Assembly (NCBI GenBank): GCA_905216025.1
Contig: CAJMSE010000003.1
Location: 62,001-126,000 of the forward strand
Reading direction: 5' to 3'
Length of the DNA: 64,000 nucleotides
Source: an uncultured bacterium
GTDB taxonomy: Bacteria; Bacteroidota; Bacteroidia; Bacteroidales; Bacteroidaceae
How positions within the stretch are numbered: the first letter of the stretch is position 1; each line of letters begins with the position of its first letter. This document shows positions 57,778-64,000 of the stretch, piece by piece. The notes below the pieces were generated by a model, which saw nothing but the letters and a program-made list of their open reading frames with translations, searched no databases and had not been told where the DNA came from. A program made the position numbers and the translations under genes.

Positions 57778-60588
57778 TTATTTGTTTTTATTCGGCTTTT
57801 GCTTGAAAGTATATGCCAAACTCAGCATCACATAGCGGGGAATGCTGTTATACCACGTCTCCGTGCGTCCCTGCGCGCTCATGCTGTAACGCACGTTCGA
57901 CAGATTATGCAGCAAATCGAACGCCGTGATTTTCGCCGTTATGCGCCCTTTCATGAACGTACGGCTTACCTGTGCGTTCCATATAAGGTCGTCAGTATTC
58001 ATCATACTGCTCGCATATCCGCGGCGACTGAACATGTTTAAGTCTGTCGACACATTGAGCTTCAGCAGCGGTATGGTGTATTGCAAGTTGCCGCCATACT
58101 GATAATCATACACATCGATGGTCACGAAATTGTCCAGATTGCCCGTACCGTGACGGTAAGTAAATTTTGCCACGATGCCGGCCGACAAGGTTTTGAACCT
58201 GTATGTCAGCTTTGTGTTGAGCCGGGTGTATATGTTATCGACCTTGCTCAGTGCGTCGCCGGCCTCATCGTATGCCACTGCAAAATCGACATTACGCTCA
58301 TATTTCACGCTTCCGTTGACCCCGAGACGCAGCCGCTTGGCCTTGTCCAACGGCCGGTCGAAACCGCCTTTCACGCTACAACTCCATTTACCGTCCACGT
58401 TATCATCCTTATATGTATAGGCACCGGTAACGGAATTGTATGTGACACGGGTGCCGATGTCATGCTGTTTCACCATTGCGTCGAAGCCCACGTATGCACT
58501 TCCGCCCGTCTTAGAGTTCTTGAAGGTTATCTGTCCGCTGCCCCTGTGGGTGATTATGTTTGCCAAATCCGGATTGTTGATATACAACGAGAGGTTGTCT
58601 GCCGCGTTCGTGACGGGCATAAGGTCCTTGAAAGCGGGCTGATCCACATACAACGAATATGTAAGGGTCAACGGAGTGCTGCCGAAACGGCGAAATCTCA
58701 ACGTCGGATGGAACTTCGTTACCGACCTTTTGGCCAACGTATCGAGAGCGGATTGCGTATAGTTCATCTTTTCACGGATATGGGTTAACGGCAGTCCCAA
58801 CCTGATATTATAATCTTTCGTATTCTTATACAGCGCGAGTTCGGCCTCGTATCTGCGCGACAAGACTGTGCTTTTCTCACTGTTTTCACGGTCAAACGCC
58901 ACCATATAGTCATCTTCCGATACCGGTATCGTGCCGAATTGGTCGTATATCTCATCGTCAAGACGGTCAAGACGGTACAGGTAATCGTATCTGGTCTCCC
59001 TCTTTTGTTCGTATAAAACGGATGCCTGCAAGTTCCAAAAGTCAGGCAACGAGTAGATATAACCGCCGTTAATATTATACATGTAATTGTTACTGCGCCG
59101 GTCGGTATACTTGTTTGTCGTCTCTGTCTCGCCCGTGACGGCGTATGAAGTATGCTCTTTATTAAACCTGTCTACCGGCTTGTTGCTGAAAAAATCGCCG
59201 TAGAAGTTGGCGAAAAAGGCGTCACCGCTCTTCAAAGGCTTGGCCCAAGCGAGTTGAGGAGCGAAGCTGATATACTCGTTTTCGCCATAAGACAGTGTGC
59301 GACGGCTGTTCACCGGCTCTCCGCCGCGCGTCGTGGTATTGTCCGTTTCGCTGTTAAACTTGCCGGAACGGCAGTTCAACGACATATAAGTATATAGGTT
59401 TATCTTTGGAAAAGACAGGCTGTTATTGGCATAAAAGCTGAACTGTTTATCGTTCAAAACATTATTGTTCAGTTCGTTTATATTGCCTCCGGAAGAGAAA
59501 GTCTCCGCGTTTTTCCTTGTCACGGCATCCTCATCGTCCCACGTGAACGAGGTGGAGAAACGCTCCTTCACACGTTTGTCCTTGTCTTCCGCCTGCAAAT
59601 CAAATCCCGTCTGCTTATGGGAATACACGCTTTTCGGCATGTTGCTCGGTGTCCAGTCGCCGTCGTTGCCCGGCTTTCTCATCTCATTCACGTTGTTGGC
59701 ATTGCCGAAAAGCGACACACGGGTATGGTCGTCATAATACAGTCCGAACGCTCTCGACATGTATCTGTCTTCCGTTCCTGCTCCCGCCTCGGCATTGAGG
59801 ATGTATCCCCGGGAGTATTCCCGCTTCAGTTTCACGTCCATCACAAACTCCTTCTCATCAATCTCGCGCCCCAAAGCCTCGCTCCTCTCCGTCGATTTAT
59901 GATATACCTGCACGTTCTTGACGGTGAAATAAGGCATGTTTTCGAGCATTACCTTGTTGTCGCCCTTAAAGAAGTCCGAGCCGTTGAGCGTCAGATAGTC
60001 TATCTTTTCGCCGTTGATATAGATGTCGCCGTTGTCTTTCAGCTCCGCACCGGGCAGCTGACGGACAAGCGCATCGAGCATTGAGCCCTCGGGAAGATTG
60101 AACGCCGAGGCGTCATAAACGATGGTATCGCCTTTATATGCCACCTGTATCTTCGTGCCTTTTACGACCACTCCGCCGAGTTCCACATCCTTAAATATAT
60201 CGTTCGCCTTGCGTTTCATCAGTATCCGGGGCATCTCATACCATTGCTTGCGGCCGTTTGTCTTCAGCTCATAGTCGTAGAACGTGGTTTCGTAATCGTC
60301 ACTTTCCAATTTGAAGATATACTTGCCGTCGCGTTTCGGAACAGTTATGTTGAAGTCGGAGTCCATCCCGTAAAATCTGGTAGAGTCTTCCCTTATCACC
60401 GTCGAGTCGGCTGTCATGACAATTATTTTAGCCCTTACCTTCGCCTTTGTGAACGAATCGTACACTTCTCCGTATAGTTTCACGGTCTTTTCCTTTTTCA
60501 CTTTCACATCATTTGCCTCCTGAGCACTTGCCATAAGGGCACAGAACACCGGGGCAAGTGTGATTATCCACCTGCAAACCTTATTCAT
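57778..60588 (-). CDS. Outer-membrane beta-barrel family protein (OMP_b-brl_3)
   Basis: A 936-residue outer-membrane protein. Signal peptide MNKVCRWIITLAPVFCALMASAQ; a regulatory-like beta domain (about 38-130) with VKLYGEVYDSFTKAKV; a plug-like domain with YDASAFNLPEGSMLDALVRQ and LTLNGSDFFKGDNKV; then a long barrel. The same general architecture as the following gene but normal GC. No SusD partner. Gene order places it under the ECF sigma factor at 63400-63897, 38 nt after the thioredoxin-fold gene. Ligand unknown; peptide or protein export/import roles are both possible. Confidence 0.85.
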   Translation of the reverse strand: MNKVCRWIITLAPVFCALMASAQEANDVKVKKEKTVKLYGEVYDSFTKAKVRAKIIVMTADSTVIREDSTRFYGMDSDFNITVPKRDGKYIFKLESDDYETTFYDYELKTNGRKQWYEMPRILMKRKANDIFKDVELGGVVVKGTKIQVAYKGDTIVYDASAFNLPEGSMLDALVRQLPGAELKDNGDIYINGEKIDYLTLNGSDFFKGDNKVMLENMPYFTVKNVQVYHKSTERSEALGREIDEKEFVMDVKLKREYSRGYILNAEAGAGTEDRYMSRAFGLYYDDHTRVSLFGNANNVNEMRKPGNDGDWTPSNMPKSVYSHKQTGFDLQAEDKDKRVKERFSTSFTWDDEDAVTRKNAETFSSGGNINELNNNVLNDKQFSFYANNSLSFPKINLYTYMSLNCRSGKFNSETDNTTTRGGEPVNSRRTLSYGENEYISFAPQLAWAKPLKSGDAFFANFYGDFFSNKPVDRFNKEHTSYAVTGETETTNKYTDRRSNNYMYNINGGYIYSLPDFWNLQASVLYEQKRETRYDYLYRLDRLDDEIYDQFGTIPVSEDDYMVAFDRENSEKSTVLSRRYEAELALYKNTKDYNIRLGLPLTHIREKMNYTQSALDTLAKRSVTKFHPTLRFRRFGSTPLTLTYSLYVDQPAFKDLMPVTNAADNLSLYINNPDLANIITHRGSGQITFKNSKTGGSAYVGFDAMVKQHDIGTRVTYNSVTGAYTYKDDNVDGKWSCSVKGGFDRPLDKAKRLRLGVNGSVKYERNVDFAVAYDEAGDALSKVDNIYTRLNTKLTYRFKTLSAGIVAKFTYRHGTGNLDNFVTIDVYDYQYGGNLQYTIPLLKLNVSTDLNMFSRRGYASSMMNTDDLIWNAQVSRTFMKGRITAKITAFDLLHNLSNVRYSMSAQGRTETWYNSIPRYVMLSLAYTFKQKPNKNK

Positions 60589-60626
60589 AATACCGTTTTT
60601 ATATGATTACTTTTCTATTCGATGAT

Positions 60627-62603
60627 CTACTTTTCGAATATCTCTTTGATTTTCTTCTCGAGCCCGGGGCCGTATAAGTCGGAGGCGATGATGCGCCCGT
60701 CGGGACCTATCAGGATGTTTTCCGGGATGCAGCGTACACCGTAAATGTCGAGAACCGACCTGCCGTCATACTCGAACGGCGTGTAGAGATGCGTCCATTT
60801 CAAGCCCCGCTTGTTCACATAACGCTTCCAGCTGTCTTTATCGCCGCCGACAGTGATGCCTATTATGTTCAGTCCGCTGTCTCCATACTGCTTCATCAGG
60901 CGCTTAAACATAGGGAAATCCTCCCTGGAACCGCCGAACCACTCTTCCCAGAAGTTGACTATCACATAGCCTTTACCGACAAACTCGCTGAGACTGCGCT
61001 TCACTCCGGTCGTGTCTTCCAGCTCCACATCGACGTATTTCATGCCCGGACGACGCTTTTTCAGGCCCTCGTAGTAATCTCTCGCGGGGCGCAAGACTTC
61101 GCTTGACGTGTTTTCCCGCAGGCTGTTGAATATGCCGTCGAGTTCCTCATAGCTCATTGCCGCGTAACGGTCGGCGAGAAGACATGCGGCCACGACAGCG
61201 TCGTCACAGCGTCGGATTGTCTCCACCTCCACGCGTTTAAGACTGTCGCAGAGCGCGTTATAGCCGTCGAAATCCACTATTTGACTCATGCCGTTGATAT
61301 ATACAATGTATTTCCGCTTGTCGTCAAATATCTTCTTGAAGCGCATTTGGGCCTCTGCCAGCTTCCTGTTTGTCTCCGAACCGACAATGGCGCCCGTCCG
61401 CAAGTCGAGATACACGGGTATACTGTCGGCTATCAAGCTCCATCTCCTACCCTGCTCGTCGGCTATCGTTACCGGATTATCCTTGTTTACCGAGCCGGAA
61501 AACGAGAATTTGCCATCCTTAACCTGTGCCGAATACCTGTCGGCGAACATCCTTTTGCTGTCGGTCATGAATATCCTTCGGTTTTCCTTGTCCGTTCTTC
61601 CGCTGACGGTAAACGTTGCCGACTCCTTGAATCTGGACATATCGCAAGTCTCGAACAGAAGTTTGTCATAGTCGTAAACAGGCAGATCTTTCTTAGAGCG
61701 CGTCTCGAAAAGCTGGTCTCCGGCCGGTATGCGTGTCGTCTTACCGCCCAACACCGTCTTTGCATTCGCGATAACGTTGTGCCGTGCCCCCGCGGGAGTG
61801 ATGCCGAGCAGCGCCGACAGTTCCTTGTCCATCGCCTCATACTGCGTCTCGGAGAGCTTTCCCTTGAAGTCGGCAGCCAGTTTACTGATGAAATAAGCCA
61901 CCGCGTCACAGTCTGTCTGCTTGCCGTTCTTAACGTAGTCGGTGTACAATCCGCCGAGATAAGCCATCTGTTCACGGAGGTTTATATACTCATCCGACTG
62001 ATTGCTTCCGTTCAAATAGTTTTTATAGGAGCTGTCGCCGTACGCATTATCAACATATTGCACCATCCGCCAATGAGCTCCCGACAGCTCCACAATGTTG
62101 CCGTCTATCATCCGCCACGTCACTCCCTTGTGGTCGATATACTCGGTATCGTGCCACGTGAGCATGTAAGAGGTCTTGCCATTGCCGCTTTCATCAAAAC
62201 AGATATAACGGAAATTATCGGTATTGCCTATCCTGAAATTGAAGAAAACCTGCCCCCATGCCTCGTCAGGCCACATGAAAGACACCTTGTCCAACGGTTT
62301 TCCGGTTTCCTTTTCCGGGAAAGCAACCGCCGAAGAGGCGTATCGCACATTGTCGGTAAAAGCCTTCTCCATGCGCTCCAGCGGTGCCGGCAGCTTGCCG
62401 GCAGCAGCTTTTCCCTGCGGATAAGTATACTTGAAAAACCACTCGTAAAGTCCCGTTCCGCGATGCAGCGGCACAGCCTTAAACTCCGGAGCGGCCTTGA
62501 AGCGTTCCAGTTCCTTCTTCATGTTCTTCGCTCCCGCATTGCCTTGCGCGATACCTGCTACCGAAACAATCAGCGACACCGCCATTATCATCAACTTTCT
62601 CAT
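60627..62603 (-). CDS. Thioredoxin-fold (TlpA-like) exported protein lacking the CxxC motif
   Basis: A 658-residue exported protein (signal peptide MRKLMIMAVSLIVSVAGIAQG). The first about 500 residues have no family I can name. The C-terminal about 130 residues are TlpA-like: VIVNFWEEWFGGSREDFP, NIIGITVGGDKDSWKRYV and VRCIPENILIGPDGRI with the cis-Pro. Where TlpA has WCxxC, this protein has W-F-G-G-S (residues 556-559 FGGS), so thiol redox activity should be lost. It follows the anti-sigma gene by 74 nt and precedes two barrel genes in one operon. A binding or chaperone role is inference. Confidence 0.83.
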   Translation of the reverse strand: MRKLMIMAVSLIVSVAGIAQGNAGAKNMKKELERFKAAPEFKAVPLHRGTGLYEWFFKYTYPQGKAAAGKLPAPLERMEKAFTDNVRYASSAVAFPEKETGKPLDKVSFMWPDEAWGQVFFNFRIGNTDNFRYICFDESGNGKTSYMLTWHDTEYIDHKGVTWRMIDGNIVELSGAHWRMVQYVDNAYGDSSYKNYLNGSNQSDEYINLREQMAYLGGLYTDYVKNGKQTDCDAVAYFISKLAADFKGKLSETQYEAMDKELSALLGITPAGARHNVIANAKTVLGGKTTRIPAGDQLFETRSKKDLPVYDYDKLLFETCDMSRFKESATFTVSGRTDKENRRIFMTDSKRMFADRYSAQVKDGKFSFSGSVNKDNPVTIADEQGRRWSLIADSIPVYLDLRTGAIVGSETNRKLAEAQMRFKKIFDDKRKYIVYINGMSQIVDFDGYNALCDSLKRVEVETIRRCDDAVVAACLLADRYAAMSYEELDGIFNSLRENTSSEVLRPARDYYEGLKKRRPGMKYVDVELEDTTGVKRSLSEFVGKGYVIVNFWEEWFGGSREDFPMFKRLMKQYGDSGLNIIGITVGGDKDSWKRYVNKRGLKWTHLYTPFEYDGRSVLDIYGVRCIPENILIGPDGRIIASDLYGPGLEKKIKEIFEK

Positions 62604-62677
62604 ATCGTCTGCCTCCCTAATATGGTTTTACTTATACATTATTATATATTGTAACATCACTCTCCGCATACGTCTGT

Positions 62678-63403
62678 TCACCACTGTTTGTATGCTTCGT
62701 AGTTTTGATTGTCTCTCGTTATCTTTTCCACAAGCACTCTTCTCATCAGCTTTTGCAGCCGCGAGTCGCTCTCGATAAGCTCTTCCACGCGCGCCATATA
62801 CACGCTGTCGCTCACGTTTTCGAGTCCGCGCTCTATCCGTTCTATTATATCAGTGAGACTGTCGGACAGCGTCATGCCGGCAACCGGTGTCTTTTCGGCG
62901 GTGGCCGACGCAAGCAAATCAGGCTCAGACACATCGGGACGCACCGCGGCAGGTGCCTTCACGTCTTTTCCGGCAGACTCCGGCGTTGCCTCTTGCACGG
63001 CCTTCGGCTCTTTATTGTCAATCCGCTCAACAGGCGTTATCCCGGCTTTTGCTTTATGACTTATCTCAACCTTCGCCACTACGGGCATGTCTTCGCCTGA
63101 CTTATTGCCGAATTTCACTCCCATGATAAACACGAAAGCGATAACGGCGGCAGCGGCGGCGAAACGCACGAACAGCGTGCGGCGACGGCGGCCGGCCACC
63201 ACACGGTCGTACTCCTCCGTCATGTCTTCCATCAGCCACGCGTCTGTGTCTAGCTCGCCGGCTGCGGGACGTATTATGTCGCGCAGCATCTTTTGCTCTT
63301 CCGTCGCGTCATCTCCTTGCAGAAGACCGTACAACCAGAGTTCTTCTTCCCTCGTTGTCTCGCCCGCAAGAAAACGGTTTATAAGTAATTCTATATCTTT
63401 CAT
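62678..63403 (-). CDS. Anti-sigma factor-like single-pass membrane protein
   Basis: A 241-residue protein starting MKDIELLINRFLAGETTREEE, like the cytoplasmic N-domain of Bacteroidetes anti-sigma factors. A basic stretch (VVAGRRRRTLFVRF) leads into one transmembrane helix (about 76-98), then a periplasmic part with a Pro/Lys-rich linker and a helical C-terminus (SDSVYMARVEELIESDSRL). No zinc HxxxCxxC motif and no FecR domain. ATG 63403 overlaps the sigma stop as ATGA; ATG 63409 is an alternative. It probably holds the sigma factor at the membrane. Confidence 0.75.
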   Translation of the reverse strand: MKDIELLINRFLAGETTREEELWLYGLLQGDDATEEQKMLRDIIRPAAGELDTDAWLMEDMTEEYDRVVAGRRRRTLFVRFAAAAAVIAFVFIMGVKFGNKSGEDMPVVAKVEISHKAKAGITPVERIDNKEPKAVQEATPESAGKDVKAPAAVRPDVSEPDLLASATAEKTPVAGMTLSDSLTDIIERIERGLENVSDSVYMARVEELIESDSRLQKLMRRVLVEKITRDNQNYEAYKQW

Positions 63404-63897
63404 AAGCATCCTCCCCGCTTTATTGTTTCAAAAAGTTTACGTCGCGCCGCACTCAGCATCGCACTTACGGAGCGCGCTCCTATTCCCGTGGCGGCCGAAA
63501 TCTGCCCTATGTCCATATCGGCTTCGTGCCTCATGAGATAGAGCCTCTGCTCGGATCTGGTCAATTGCGACAGTGCCCGCTTCAGGACAGCCTCGTTGTC
63601 GCTAATCTCCACCTTTGCCGTCGGCCGGTCGTCCACGGCCATCCGCTCGTCAATCGGCACCGACCTATGTGCGCTTTGCCTGCGCCACTCGCTCACACAC
63701 AGGTTCTTTGCCATCCGCACGGCGAGTGCCTCGACACCGAGTTCCACATTTATCCTGCCGCGCATCACCCACAGACGCATCAGCACTTCCTGCGCGATGT
63801 CTTCCGATTTGTCATCGTCGGCAAAGAAGTCGCGCCCCACCTTGAGCAGTCTGAGGCGCAGTTTCACGGCTATATGTTCGAACTCGTTTGTTGTCAT
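63400..63897 (-). CDS. ECF RNA polymerase sigma factor
   Basis: A 165-residue extracytoplasmic-function sigma factor. Region 2 is DKSEDIAQEVLMRLWVMRGR with AKNLCVSEWRRQ; region 4 is LSQLTRSEQRLYLMRHEADM followed by the HTH segment IGQISAATGIGARSVSAMLSAARRKL. The stop overlaps the anti-sigma gene, so the two are made together. First gene of the five-gene leftward operon; about 100 nt of its upstream region is in the window and shows no TAnnTTTG box, which would fit autoregulation by the ECF factor itself. Confidence 0.93.
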   Translation of the reverse strand: MTTNEFEHIAVKLRLRLLKVGRDFFADDDKSEDIAQEVLMRLWVMRGRINVELGVEALAVRMAKNLCVSEWRRQSAHRSVPIDERMAVDDRPTAKVEISDNEAVLKRALSQLTRSEQRLYLMRHEADMDIGQISAATGIGARSVSAMLSAARRKLFETIKRGGCL

Positions 63898-64000
63898 ACC
63901 TGTCTTTAATACGCATAAAGCATGCGGATGTTAAGTAAGAAACGGTTAAAAAATCATCATCATGCCATTAAAAGTAAGGTCACCGGTCCGTAAACATGCA

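Overview
The window looks like a Bacteroidales chromosome, most likely Prevotella or a close relative. The evidence is the recurring Bacteroidetes -7 promoter box (TAnnTTTG) in front of most transcription units, weak use of Shine-Dalgarno sites, and a set of typical Bacteroidetes families: BACON lipoprotein, T9SS plug protein, DUF4923, DUF4421, DUF1460, serine palmitoyltransferase, long S16, and OMP_b-brl_3 barrels. Most genes look about 52-58% GC by eye. I saw no phage, IS element, CRISPR array or rRNA operon; it is mostly core chromosome. Two tRNA genes are present (Pro-TGG and Cys-GCA).

Layout: 1-3.4 kb holds the start of an rnf operon (rseC-rnfB-rnfC-rnfD, continuing off the left edge). 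3.6-5.3 kb has a small acidic protein and a nucleotidyltransferase-like protein. 5.5-11.4 kb is a leftward run DMP19/DUF4375-smpB-metH-HAD hydrolase-GHL10 glycosidase. 11.7-15.3 kb holds a BACON lipoprotein behind a long structured leader and a TonB-dependent receptor. 15.6-18.7 kb holds an IscU-like scaffold plus GGGtGRT protein pair and a T9SS plug protein. 18.8-21.8 kb has tRNA-Pro, spt (sphingolipid synthesis) divergent from a DagK-family lipid kinase, a Cys-rich membrane peptide and tRNA-Cys. 21.8-25.1 kb has YkvA, DUF1460, DUF4421 and a Gfo/Idh/MocA oxidoreductase. 25.2-31.9 kb has a membrane protein, hisB, an MltF-like transglycosylase in the opposite direction, and hisGDC. 32.0-35.2 kb is an N-degron operon clpS-clpA-aat. 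35.4-38.1 kb is ppdK. 38.5-45.2 kb has an RlmD-type methyltransferase, a porin, a SAM methyltransferase and three glycosyltransferases. 45.3-48.3 kb has rpsP, DUF4923, a GT2 and an L-rhamnose mutarotase. 48.4-53.3 kb has an esterase-like protein, an exported GH2 beta-galactosidase and DUF2461. 53.6-55.3 kb has a patatin and trmD. 55.4-63.9 kb is one leftward operon: ECF sigma factor, anti-sigma-like membrane protein, thioredoxin-fold protein without its CxxC, and two large outer-membrane beta-barrels, the last of which is much more AT-rich than anything around it.

The best candidates for undescribed biology are the ECF/CxxC-less thioredoxin-fold/double-barrel operon, the IscU-like plus GGGtGRT pair, and several non-coding features: a dispersed repeat family of about 150 bp (two long copies and one short one), a five-unit 22-bp tandem array, a nearly G-free (G-quadruplex on the other strand, rut-like) tract, a leader of about 390 nt with a long-range 10-bp stem, and promoters placed so close to start codons that the mRNAs should be nearly leaderless. 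These calls rest on motif reading by eye; no search or alignment was run.
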